From positions 744,001-808,000 of the forward strand of contig NZ_CP059431.1 of NCBI RefSeq assembly GCF_013874595.1: a stretch of DNA of 64,000 nt, given 5' to 3'. The translations under genes were made by a program, and so were the position numbers. Source of the stretch: Flavobacterium sp. xlx-214 (GTDB lineage Bacteria; Bacteroidota; Bacteroidia; Flavobacteriales; Flavobacteriaceae). Positions 17,283 through 25,882 of the stretch are shown here, one piece after another. Position 1 is the stretch's first letter; every line of letters begins with the position of its first letter. The notes beneath the pieces are model-generated. The model ran no database searches, was not told the origin of the DNA, and was given only the letters and a program-made list of their open reading frames with translations.

Positions 17283-18287
17283 TTATTTTACTATTGCAGG
17301 AGTAACCCATTTGAAAACGTGAGGCTCTTCTGAAATTTTCATACGATCTGCTAATTTTGCCATACGATCTGGTAATTTCATCAAATAATCACGTGCTTTT
17401 TCAGCTTCATCGGTTAAATTATTAATTTTATCAATTTCCCAACGCTTAATAAGCTTATTTAAAATATCAACATAATCCATTGAGGTGTATACACCAATAC
17501 GCTGCGCTGATTCTGAGAAATTGTGAAAAGCATCGCCAATTGCCCCACCCGATTCACGAATTAAATTAGCAGGCATGGTAATTTTCTTTTTCATCATGTA
17601 ATGAAACGCTTTCATCATTTCTGATGGATCTACTTGAAAAATACGCTCAACAAATTCAGAATACGCATGATGGTGACGCATTTCATCACCCGCAATTAAC
17701 TTACATATTTTAGACAATTTATGGTCACCATATTTCTTAGCTAACTGCGCTACACGATTATGCGATACATAAGTAGCTAATTCTTGAAAACTGGTAAACA
17801 CAAAATTTTTATACGGATCACGGTCTGTACCTGGATCAAAACCATCGTTTAATAAATGGTGTGTTGTAATTTCAACTTCGCGCATATTTACACGCCCAGA
17901 TAAGTACAAATATTTATTTAACAAATCACCATGTCGGTTTTCTTCACCTGTCCAATGACGAATCCATTTTGCCCAACCGTTTCCAGTACCATCTTCTCCC
18001 CCGCGTTGGTTTACTCCATCTACATCTAACAACCATGATTCATAAGTTGGCAAAGCTTCTTCGGTAATAGTATCACCAACCAAAACAACCCAGAAATCGT
18101 AAGGCAATTCTTTTGCATATGCTTGTAATTCACGCACTTCTTCTAAAAAGTTTTCGTTGCGAGAATCAGGTAACATATCAGAAGGTTGCCAAATCTTTTC
18201 TACCGGAATTAAATAATTCTGCACAAAAGTATCTATGTTCTTTTCCAAGAACTGCATTACTTCTAATCTAACATTTTGAATAGACAT
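17283..18287 (-). CDS. Acyl-ACP (stearoyl-ACP type) desaturase
   Basis: This 334-aa soluble di-iron desaturase carries the paired iron-binding motifs EENRHGD (about 115-121) and DEMRHHHAY (about 206-214). It introduces a double bond in acyl-ACP, making unsaturated acyl chains for membrane lipids. It sits 32 bp after plsC, so acyl desaturation and phospholipid acylation may be co-expressed. Confidence 0.93.
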   Translation of the reverse strand: MSIQNVRLEVMQFLEKNIDTFVQNYLIPVEKIWQPSDMLPDSRNENFLEEVRELQAYAKELPYDFWVVLVGDTITEEALPTYESWLLDVDGVNQRGGEDGTGNGWAKWIRHWTGEENRHGDLLNKYLYLSGRVNMREVEITTHHLLNDGFDPGTDRDPYKNFVFTSFQELATYVSHNRVAQLAKKYGDHKLSKICKLIAGDEMRHHHAYSEFVERIFQVDPSEMMKAFHYMMKKKITMPANLIRESGGAIGDAFHNFSESAQRIGVYTSMDYVDILNKLIKRWEIDKINNLTDEAEKARDYLMKLPDRMAKLADRMKISEEPHVFKWVTPAIVK

Positions 18288-18319
18288 TTTATTATGTTTT
18301 GTACAACTTAAAAGTTGCG

Positions 18320-19051
18320 TTATTTTATAGAAGAAACAATAGCTTCCTCGGTTTTTTGAAATAACGTTTGGAAGTCAAAATCTGAAACTTTCATTGCATC
18401 ATGCACTTCTAAAGTTATTGCACTACCCAACCCCATTGGAAACATACCAAAACGGAACATTTTCCAAGAATTGTTAATGGTTAATGGCACCACATAAGCA
18501 TCAGGAGCAAATTTACACAACATTTTTACACCGTTTTCTGAAAAACGCTTTGGTTTTCCGTCTTTAGAACGTGTTCCTTCAGGAAAAATAACCGCTGAGC
18601 GATGGTGTTTTTGAATGTATTCACCCAAACCTTTAATGGTTGGTAATGCTTGTTTTGGATCATTTCTGTCAATTAAAACAGAACCACCATGTTTTAAATT
18701 ATAGGATACACTTGGTATGCCTTTTCCTAATTCTTTTTTACTTACAAATTTTGGATGTGTTTTTCGCAGAAACCAAATAATAGATACAATATCAAACATT
18801 GATTGATGGTTAGAAACGTAAATGATAGGTTTATCAACTGGCAACTTTTCTCTTCCTTTAACCGAAAAAGTAGTACCTAAAACATTTGCACTTCTCATTA
18901 AAAACCACTGCAAAATATCAACACTATTTTTATGTGCCTGATATCCAAATAAATTTAAACAAATCCATTGTACTGGATGAAATAGTAATAAGCTTAAACT
19001 TAAGAACAAATAATATACAATACTTATAGGATAAGATAAAACTTTGTGCAC
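18320..19051 (-). CDS. plsC: 1-acyl-sn-glycerol-3-phosphate acyltransferase
   Basis: The acyltransferase signature NHQSMFD (HX4D) and FPEGTRS are present, together with an N-terminal membrane helix at the start SYPISIVYYLFLSLSLLL. No in-frame ATG exists. A TTG at 19072 lies inside a TATATTTG promoter box, so I chose the GTG at 19051 (MHKVLSYPIS). It acylates lysophosphatidate to phosphatidate and is the first gene of an operon with the desaturase. Confidence 0.9.
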   Translation of the reverse strand: MHKVLSYPISIVYYLFLSLSLLLFHPVQWICLNLFGYQAHKNSVDILQWFLMRSANVLGTTFSVKGREKLPVDKPIIYVSNHQSMFDIVSIIWFLRKTHPKFVSKKELGKGIPSVSYNLKHGGSVLIDRNDPKQALPTIKGLGEYIQKHHRSAVIFPEGTRSKDGKPKRFSENGVKMLCKFAPDAYVVPLTINNSWKMFRFGMFPMGLGSAITLEVHDAMKVSDFDFQTLFQKTEEAIVSSIK

Positions 19052-19069
19052 TTTTAACCGATTTATTGT

Positions 19070-19077
19070 CAAATATA
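19070..19077 (-). promoter_or_regulatory. plsC: -7 box of the plsC-desaturase operon
   Basis: TATATTTG on the minus strand lies 18 bp before the GTG start. It overlaps the only TTG candidate start, which argues against that TTG. Confidence 0.5.
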
Positions 19078-19088
19078 CGACAAATAAA

Positions 19089-19115
19089 AAAAACCACCGT
19101 AAAACGATGGTTTTT
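19089..19115 (-). terminator. Terminator of the bacilliredoxin gene
   Basis: Arms AAAAACCACCGT (19089-19100) and ACGATGGTTTTT (19104-19115) form a 12-bp stem with one wobble, flanked by A/T runs. Confidence 0.8.
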
Positions 19116-19137
19116 TATGCTATTTCTAAGAAAAAAA

Positions 19138-19548
19138 TTAACAATGCTCGTTATAAGCTTCCTTAAGGTTTTCAGCAATAATCTCTGCAGGATTTCCTTC
19201 GATATGATGACGTTCTAACATATGTACTAGCTCACCATTTTTAAACAACGCCATTGAAGGAGATGATGGTGGAAAAGGAAACATTTTTTCACGCGCTGCA
19301 TCAACAGCTTCTTTATCAACACCAGCAAAAACAGTTACAATATTTTCAGGTTTCTTAGTATTGTCTAAACTCATAACTGCACCTGGACGCGCATTACGAG
19401 CTGCACAACCACAAACCGAATTTACAACTACCAAAGTAGTACCGTTTTTAGCTAAAGCGTTTTCAACCTCATTTGCAGTATATAATGCTTGAAAACCAGC
19501 AGAAGTTAACTCTTCTTGCATAGGTTTTACAATTTCTTGTGGATACAT
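19138..19548 (-). CDS. Bacilliredoxin (BrxA/BrxB, YphP/YqiW family)
   Basis: This 136-aa protein has the CGC active site Cys46-Gly-Cys48 in [16 protein letters not shown], diagnostic of the family. In Firmicutes bacilliredoxins remove bacillithiol from S-bacillithiolated proteins. Their presence in Bacteroidota is known, but whether this strain makes bacillithiol cannot be seen here. It is monocistronic. Confidence 0.9.
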   Translation of the reverse strand: MYPQEIVKPMQEELTSAGFQALYTANEVENALAKNGTTLVVVNSVCGCAARNARPGAVMSLDNTKKPENIVTVFAGVDKEAVDAAREKMFPFPPSSPSMALFKNGELVHMLERHHIEGNPAEIIAENLKEAYNEHC

Positions 19549-19712
19549 AATTTTTTAATTTAAAAATTTATACAAATTTAATCATTTTTACTTATAGTAA
19601 AAAGCAATCAAAACTTAAAGAAATGTTATTTATCTTAGCTCTTGTGTTTTAATTTTGTAATAAATACACAACTATCAATTTAACTAATATTTTTGTTTAA
19701 AATTTCTAACAA

Positions 19713-20609
19713 ATGAAAACTCCAACTTATTTAAAAAAGGGCGATACTGTAGGCATTATTTGTACGGCACGTAGCTTTTCTAGTGATGATGCTCAAGAAG
19801 CAATTCGTCTTTTTGAATCCTGGGGATTGCATATTGAATTAGGTTCTACAATAGATGTTAATGTAAACCAATTAGGAGGTACCGATGAACAACGAGCTGC
19901 CGATTTACAACAAATGTTAGACAACCCTAATATTAAAGCTATTTGGATTGCTCGTGGTGGTTACGGAACTGTTAGAATTATTGATAAAATTGATTTCACA
20001 GCATTTTTAGAAAATCCTAAATGGCTTATTGGTTTTAGCGATATTACCGTTTTGCACAATCATATTCATAATTTAGGTGTAGCAACACTTCATGCCATTA
20101 TGCCTTATTCGGTACCACGTGCAAGTGCGGAAGCTAAAGAAACCTTAAAAAATGCACTTTTTAATAACAACTATTCTTTTTGTTTTCCTACAAATGCAAG
20201 TAACAAAATAGGCGCTGCCGAAGGATTGCTTGTTGGCGGAAATTTATCTATTATTTATAGTTTGCTTGGGTCAAAATCGTCTTTAAACACACATGGTAAA
20301 ATTTTATATTTAGAAGATTTAGATGAGTATTTGTATCATATTGATCGCATGTTTTATAATTTAAAACGCAATGGCTATTTTGATCATTTAGCTGGATTAA
20401 TCATTGGTGGAATGACCGATATGCACGATAATCAAATTCCTTTTGGATACGATGTAAAACAAATTGTTTTGGATATTTGTAAAGAATATCATTTTCCAAT
20501 TTGTTTTGATTTTCCTGCTGGACATATATCAAATAATAGAGCTTTAAAATTGGGTACCAAAGTTGGTTTTGAAGTAACAAACGAAAACACTTTTTTAACG
20601 TATTTGTAA
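19713..20609 (+). CDS. LD-carboxypeptidase (peptidase S66)
   Basis: This 298-aa protein matches muramoyltetrapeptide carboxypeptidases, which release the terminal D-Ala from tetrapeptide in cell-wall recycling. The nucleophile Ser109 is in GFSDITVLH, preceded by WIARGGYGTVR. The C-terminal catalytic Glu/His regions are consistent (FDFPAGHISNN). It lacks a signal peptide, so it acts in the cytoplasm. Its stop overlaps the yraN-like start by one base. Confidence 0.92.
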   Translation: MKTPTYLKKGDTVGIICTARSFSSDDAQEAIRLFESWGLHIELGSTIDVNVNQLGGTDEQRAADLQQMLDNPNIKAIWIARGGYGTVRIIDKIDFTAFLENPKWLIGFSDITVLHNHIHNLGVATLHAIMPYSVPRASAEAKETLKNALFNNNYSFCFPTNASNKIGAAEGLLVGGNLSIIYSLLGSKSSLNTHGKILYLEDLDEYLYHIDRMFYNLKRNGYFDHLAGLIIGGMTDMHDNQIPFGYDVKQIVLDICKEYHFPICFDFPAGHISNNRALKLGTKVGFEVTNENTFLTYL

Positions 20610-20968
20610 TGGCTATTCATAATGATATTGGTAAGAAAGGAGAAGAACTAGCCAAAGATTTTCTTGTATCAAAAGGTTATGAAATCATTGCTCAAAATTA
20701 TCGTTACAAAAAAGCCGAAATAGACCTTATTGCACTACATAACAATCAATTAATTGTAGTTGAAGTTAAAACAAGAACCTCAACTCAAGTAGGTTTGCCT
20801 TATGAATTTGTAAACAAAGCCAAAATAAAACTCATGGTTTTGGCTATTAATCAGTTTTGCGAGGAACACAACTTAGACAACGAAATTAGGTTTGATATAA
20901 TTAGTATTGTTATTGAAAAAAACGAAAATAAAATAGAGCATATTGAAAATGCTTTTTATCATTTTTAG
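20609..20968 (+). CDS. YraN-family (UPF0102) endonuclease-like protein
   Basis: This 119-aa protein has a restriction-endonuclease-like core. The N-terminal motif is GKKGEELAKDFLVSKGYEI, and the acidic site is EIDLIAL...VVEVKTR. The biological role of the family is not settled. It is coupled to the LD-carboxypeptidase by a TAATG overlap. Confidence 0.9.
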   Translation: MAIHNDIGKKGEELAKDFLVSKGYEIIAQNYRYKKAEIDLIALHNNQLIVVEVKTRTSTQVGLPYEFVNKAKIKLMVLAINQFCEEHNLDNEIRFDIISIVIEKNENKIEHIENAFYHF

Positions 20969-21047
20969 AAAATCGAACTTATTTTTGTTAATATTAATGA
21001 AATCATAACGCTGTAGTGCTACATTTTTTGTAATTTAGAAATAAAAA

Positions 21048-22442
21048 ATGAATTCCTATAGAACAGAATCTGATTTATTAGGCGATCTTCAAATTCCTAC
21101 AGATGCCTATTATGGTGTACAAACCCAACGCGCTTTAAATAATTTTAAAATATCTCAACACAAATTATATCAATATCCTATTTTTATAAAATCGTTAGCT
21201 GTAGTTAAGTTAGCAGCCGTGGAAACTAATTTTGAATTAGGATTAATCAATGAAGATTTAAAAAAAGCTATTTCTGAGGCTTGCTTAGACATTTTAAAAG
21301 ATCAGTATTTTAATGAATTTCCTATTGATATGATTCAAGGTGGCGCGGGTACATCGGTTAACATGAACGCAAATGAAGTAATTGCAAATATTGCTTTAGA
21401 AAAAATGGGGCATGTTAAAGGTGATTATCAATACTGCTCACCAAATGATCATGTAAACATGTCGCAATCTACTAACGATGCATATCCTACTGCTTTAAAA
21501 CTCGCTTTGTTTCAATCGTCAAAAAACGTCACAAATGCTTTAGAAAAATTATTTTTCTCATTAGATAGAAAAGCAAAAGAGTTTGAAAATGTAATAAAAA
21601 TGGGACGCACTCAATTACAAGATGCCGTTCCTATGACTTTAGGGCAAGAATTTGAAGCTTTTGCGTTTACATTGAAAAAGGAAATTCCTTATTTACAAGA
21701 ACAAGCTTTTCATTTTTTAGAAATAAATATGGGCGCTACCGCAATTGGCACAGGATTAAATGCTCCTAAAGGATATGCGCAGCTTTGCACCGAAAAGTTG
21801 GCAACCTTATTAAACGAGCCTGTTAAACTAGCAGAGAATTTAGTTGAAGCTACATCAGACACTAGTGGTTTTGTAGGATATGCAGCTGCCTTAAAAAAAT
21901 TAGCTCTAAAACTGTCTAAAATTTGTAACGATTTACGTTTATTAGCTTCAGGACCAAGAACGGGTTTATTTGAAATTAATCTACCACCAAAACAACCAGG
22001 TTCATCCATTATGCCAGGAAAGGTTAATCCTGTTATTCCAGAAGTGGTTAATCAAGTGTGTTTTAAAATCATTGGAAATGAAACCACTGTTAGTTGGGCA
22101 GCAGAAGCGGGGCAATTACAATTAAATGTAATGGAGCCTATTATTGCTCTTACTTTATTTGATTCTATCGAAATTTTAACAAATGCATTAGATACCCTTA
22201 GAGTTGAATGTATTGAAGGTATTACTGCTAACACAGATCATTTAAAAGCCGAAGTACAGAATAGTATTGGTATTGTTACAGCTTTAAACCCTATAATTGG
22301 CTATAAAAACAGTACCAAAATAGCCAAGCAAGCACTTGCCGAAAACCGTAGTGTTTATGAGTTGATTTTAGAACACAATATTTTAACTAAAGAACAGTTA
22401 GATATGTATTTAGACCCTAAAAACATGTTGAGTTCGCATTAA
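21048..22442 (+). CDS. aspA: Aspartate ammonia-lyase
   Basis: This 464-aa member of the aspartase/fumarase superfamily has the signature GSSIMPGKVNP and the N-terminal DLLGDLQIPTDAYYGVQTQRA. The latter favours aspartase over fumarase. It deaminates aspartate to fumarate, linking amino-acid catabolism to the TCA cycle. It is a single gene with its own terminator. Confidence 0.92.
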   Translation: MNSYRTESDLLGDLQIPTDAYYGVQTQRALNNFKISQHKLYQYPIFIKSLAVVKLAAVETNFELGLINEDLKKAISEACLDILKDQYFNEFPIDMIQGGAGTSVNMNANEVIANIALEKMGHVKGDYQYCSPNDHVNMSQSTNDAYPTALKLALFQSSKNVTNALEKLFFSLDRKAKEFENVIKMGRTQLQDAVPMTLGQEFEAFAFTLKKEIPYLQEQAFHFLEINMGATAIGTGLNAPKGYAQLCTEKLATLLNEPVKLAENLVEATSDTSGFVGYAAALKKLALKLSKICNDLRLLASGPRTGLFEINLPPKQPGSSIMPGKVNPVIPEVVNQVCFKIIGNETTVSWAAEAGQLQLNVMEPIIALTLFDSIEILTNALDTLRVECIEGITANTDHLKAEVQNSIGIVTALNPIIGYKNSTKIAKQALAENRSVYELILEHNILTKEQLDMYLDPKNMLSSH

Positions 22443-22444
22443 AT

Positions 22445-22474
22445 AAAAAACCAGAGTTGTAACTCTGGTTTTTT
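22445..22474. terminator. Bidirectional terminator after aspA
   Basis: Perfect 14-bp arms AAAAAACCAGAGTT (22445-22458) and AACTCTGGTTTTTT (22461-22474) with a 2-nt loop separate convergent genes. Confidence 0.9.
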
Positions 22475-22475
22475 A

Positions 22476-23636
22476 TTAGAATGAATAGCCTACTTTTAAG
22501 TTTAATGAAGTGTTCTTGTTTAGATATGATGTTTTAAATACATAATCATAATCAATCTCAACTAAAAAAGAATTATATAACTTAACTCCTAAACCAGAAT
22601 TTAATCCTGCACTAGGATGATCAAAAAAGATTGGATTCAAATTCCATGATTCCATTGGAGATAAAATTTCAGCTTTTAGAGGATTATCATAACCAATCCC
22701 TAATTTTCCATATAACTGAACCTTATCTGATGACAAGAAATATTGTTTTGCTCCTATTGAAAAACACAATGATTGGTAATCTACCTTATGGTTCCAATTT
22801 TTACGAACATAAACCTCTTCATAATCAGCTTTTATTGAACGGTATTTAACATTGAAATAAAAACTAGTTGGATTACTAACATTCTTATTAAGAACATATT
22901 CTATTTCTGGCATTGCGGTTATGTGCTGATATTTTTTAGAATCAACACTTTGTAAGAAATTAATTCCCATGGTACTAATTGAATATCCAACAAAAAAGTT
23001 AAATTTAAATTGAGACTTCGTTTCTCTTTTAACACTCTTACCGTTAACTTTTGTAAAATAATCTATTAAATCTGCATCATTGTATTTTATTGCAGAAGAA
23101 AAATAATCTTTCTTTTTTGAATCACTTTGTACATTTTGAGATAATTGTGTTAGATACTCTTTATTTTCTTTAATATCTGTACCATTCTCTACATACTTTT
23201 TATAATTTAAAGTTGTTAACTGTCCTGATGTATCTTCATAAAAAAACACTGATGTTCCATTATTAACATACTTATATAATTTGTACCTACCATCAACTAT
23301 TAACTGTAAAAAGGCCGTTTTATCTTCTAATTCAACATCCTTTTGCTTAGACATCTTCTTCAAATCATTACTTGTAGATAAATCGTACTGAAACTGTCTT
23401 TTTTCAAAAACATCAATACCGTATTTTATCTTTGAGACTAAACTTGTTTGAATTACTTCTGTGTTTTTTCCATTACGAAATATAAAATTATCAGGAAAAT
23501 TATTTATTTGAATTTCAGAAATTTCTCCTTCAACTTTATTTCCAGATTGATCGATGTAATAACCTAGTTCAAATTTATTTTGAGCAAATAAATTAGTAAA
23601 AATAAAGATTAGCAAAAATGTAAAAATTTTTCTCAT
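22476..23636 (-). CDS. Predicted outer-membrane beta-barrel protein, hypothetical
   Basis: A signal peptide (residues 1-18, LLIFIFTNLFAQ) precedes a region of about 190 aa without a known motif. A C-terminal part of alternating amphipathic strands (from about residue 205) ends in GYSF, with the terminal aromatic typical of outer-membrane barrels. At 386 aa, the function is unknown. It is 16 bp downstream of thiL. Confidence 0.7.
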   Translation of the reverse strand: MRKIFTFLLIFIFTNLFAQNKFELGYYIDQSGNKVEGEISEIQINNFPDNFIFRNGKNTEVIQTSLVSKIKYGIDVFEKRQFQYDLSTSNDLKKMSKQKDVELEDKTAFLQLIVDGRYKLYKYVNNGTSVFFYEDTSGQLTTLNYKKYVENGTDIKENKEYLTQLSQNVQSDSKKKDYFSSAIKYNDADLIDYFTKVNGKSVKRETKSQFKFNFFVGYSISTMGINFLQSVDSKKYQHITAMPEIEYVLNKNVSNPTSFYFNVKYRSIKADYEEVYVRKNWNHKVDYQSLCFSIGAKQYFLSSDKVQLYGKLGIGYDNPLKAEILSPMESWNLNPIFFDHPSAGLNSGLGVKLYNSFLVEIDYDYVFKTSYLNKNTSLNLKVGYSF

Positions 23637-23652
23637 ATAGTGTTTATTAAAT

Positions 23653-24705
23653 TTACTCTTCTTCGTTTAAGGCATTCCAACCACGTGCTTTTAATGGCAA
23701 CTTGGTATTTTCACGTGTAATTAAATGCATACCCTCACTTGCAATAGTGGTATGACCTATAACTGTGAAATGAGGATTTCCTTTAATTTTATCAAAATCG
23801 GTCATTTTAATAGTGAAAAGCAATTCATAATCTTCGCCTCCATTAATGGCAATGGTGGTACTATCTAAATTAAACTCTTCACAAACGTTGATAAGCTGTG
23901 GGTCTAAAGGTAATTTATCTTCGTACAAATTACATCCAACATTTGAAGCCTTACAAAGATGCATGATTTCAGAAGAAACACCATCTGAAACATCAATCAT
24001 AGCAGTTGGTTGTACATCTAACTTCTTTAATAAATCTTTAATATCGGTACGTGCTTCAGGTTTTAATTGTCGCTCAACAATATAAGAGTAGTCTTCTAAA
24101 TTAGGCTGATTATTAGGATTTACCAAGAAAACCTGTTTTTCTCTTTCTAAAACCTGCAATCCCATATAAGCAGCACCTACATCGCCAGTAACGACAATTA
24201 AATCGCTTTCATTAGCACCAGAACGGTATGTGATCTCTTTTGCTTTAGCTTCTCCAAGAGCAGTTACGCTGATTAATAAACCAGTGGTACTTGAAGTGGT
24301 ATCGCCACCAATTAAATCGACTTTATAAAAATTACAAGCCAAGCGAATACCTTCATACAATTCTTCGATAGCTTCTAATGGAAAACGATTAGACACCGCT
24401 ATTGAAACTGTAATTTGGGTTGGAACTGCGTTCATTGCACATATATCAGAAATATTGACAACTACAGCTTTATAACCCAAATGTTTTAATGGCATGTAAC
24501 TTAAATCAAAATGCACACCTTCTACCAACAAATCAGTCGACACAACTGCTTTATTTGATTTAAAATCCAACACAGCAGCATCATCTCCAATAGCTTTTAC
24601 TGTTGATTTTTGCTGTATTGCAAAGTTTTGAGTAATATGTTGTATTAAACCAAACTCGCCTAATTGGCCAAGAGCAGTTTTACTTTGATCTTTATTTTCT
24701 AACAT
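23653..24705 (-). CDS. thiL: Thiamine-monophosphate kinase
   Basis: This 350-aa enzyme phosphorylates thiamine monophosphate to thiamine diphosphate. Family features are GDDAAVLDFKSNKAVVSTDLLVEGVHFD, GYKAVVVNISDICAMNA, LIGGDTTSS, MIDVSDGVSSEIMHL and INGGEDYELLFT, in the right order. It is followed by the beta-barrel gene on the same strand. Confidence 0.94.
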   Translation of the reverse strand: MLENKDQSKTALGQLGEFGLIQHITQNFAIQQKSTVKAIGDDAAVLDFKSNKAVVSTDLLVEGVHFDLSYMPLKHLGYKAVVVNISDICAMNAVPTQITVSIAVSNRFPLEAIEELYEGIRLACNFYKVDLIGGDTTSSTTGLLISVTALGEAKAKEITYRSGANESDLIVVTGDVGAAYMGLQVLEREKQVFLVNPNNQPNLEDYSYIVERQLKPEARTDIKDLLKKLDVQPTAMIDVSDGVSSEIMHLCKASNVGCNLYEDKLPLDPQLINVCEEFNLDSTTIAINGGEDYELLFTIKMTDFDKIKGNPHFTVIGHTTIASEGMHLITRENTKLPLKARGWNALNEEE

Positions 24706-24750
24706 TTTGAACAGAATTTGTCTGCAAACTTACAAACTATTAATGTGTAA

Positions 24751-24779
24751 AAAAAGACGGTTCTAGTAACCGTCTTTTT
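24751..24779 (-). terminator. Terminator of the small lipoprotein gene
   Basis: Arms AAAAAGACGGTT (24751-24762) and AACCGTCTTTTT (24768-24779) match perfectly. Confidence 0.85.
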
Positions 24780-24782
24780 AAA

Positions 24783-25172
24783 TTATTTAATTTCTTGTTC
24801 TATTTTGGTTAAAAAGTTTTGAAAAGCAACCGCCTCTTCTGCAGGAATGCGTTTAGCTAACTCAACTCCACGTTTTTGAAAATCATTTAACTTAGGCCCT
24901 AACTCTTTTAAGGCTTTATCATCTTTATTTGCAGTAGCAACTTTATAACTTGTAATAAAAGTGTCGTATTCTTTTACAAATTTATCAGCTTCGGCATATT
25001 TAAAAGTAGGAATACTTTCAACCTGTACATCTTCGGCAGTATTTGTATTGACTACTTCTGTGCTGTTCTCAACTGGCGGATCTGCCATTGGTTCTTGTAT
25101 TTTGTTTTCTTCTTTTTTACATGATGTAAAAACCAAAGCTCCAAATACAAAAGGAATGATTAACTTTTTCAT
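24783..25172 (-). CDS. Small helical lipoprotein, 129 aa
   Basis: The lipoprotein signal ends FTSC at Cys18, followed by KKEENK. The remainder is an acidic linker and a helical segment. No known motif was recognised. It is monocistronic with a terminator. Confidence 0.75.
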   Translation of the reverse strand: MKKLIIPFVFGALVFTSCKKEENKIQEPMADPPVENSTEVVNTNTAEDVQVESIPTFKYAEADKFVKEYDTFITSYKVATANKDDKALKELGPKLNDFQKRGVELAKRIPAEEAVAFQNFLTKIEQEIK

Positions 25173-25264
25173 ATATAACTTTGTTTATTTTTATTAAAAA
25201 TACATAATTATTGTTTTAAATGAAAGTGTTTTATGCTTAATTAATAATGCTCAATATATAATTC

Positions 25265-25834
25265 CTAACGCGCCAACTCATTCAACTGTTGTATAAAAGT
25301 TGCGTTATGGTATTGTGCAAAACCTTCTTTCTTAAAAACAATGTTTCCGGTTTTATCAATAACAACTGTTGTTGGTAAAGAGCCTGTATATAATTGTTCT
25401 GGTAATGAAGATTGTGGATAATACAAAGGCAAGTTCCATTGTTTGGTAGCAAATAGTTTTTGTGCACCTTCTTTATTACCATCCATTTCAACTGTTATAA
25501 AAACAATATGGGTGTTATCTTTAAATTGATGGTATAATTCATTTAAATTAGGCATTTCAGCAAGACAAGGAGCACACCAAGTAGCCCAAAAATTGATAAA
25601 AACTACTTTTCCTTTTAAACTACTTAAAGAAATAGTTTGATTTTGGTTATTTAAAAAAGTAACATTACCGTTTACCGTATTTATTATATGTACTTGTTCG
25701 GTTTTTGGTTGAATCTTAGAATTAAACAAACCTGTTGCTAAAAATCCTTTTATTACCAATGCTTTAAACGATGGCACAAATAATAATAAAAAAATTACTA
25801 CAAGAAATAATATAGAGCCGATGTTTTTTTTCAT
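25265..25834 (-). CDS. TlpA/ResA-like thiol-disulfide oxidoreductase
   Basis: An N-terminal membrane anchor is followed by a thioredoxin fold with the active site WCAPC in FINFWATWCAPCLAEMP and the cis-Pro segment GSLPTTVVIDK. It probably acts in the periplasm in disulfide reduction. I chose the ATG at 25834; an in-frame TTG at 25870 would add 12 residues ahead of the membrane helix. It is 12 bp downstream of the MocR regulator gene and may be co-transcribed with it. Confidence 0.88.
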   Translation of the reverse strand: MKKNIGSILFLVVIFLLLFVPSFKALVIKGFLATGLFNSKIQPKTEQVHIINTVNGNVTFLNNQNQTISLSSLKGKVVFINFWATWCAPCLAEMPNLNELYHQFKDNTHIVFITVEMDGNKEGAQKLFATKQWNLPLYYPQSSLPEQLYTGSLPTTVVIDKTGNIVFKKEGFAQYHNATFIQQLNELAR

Positions 25835-25882
25835 TTCAAAAATGTTTGCTTCAAATATAATATAAAACAACAGGCATCTTTC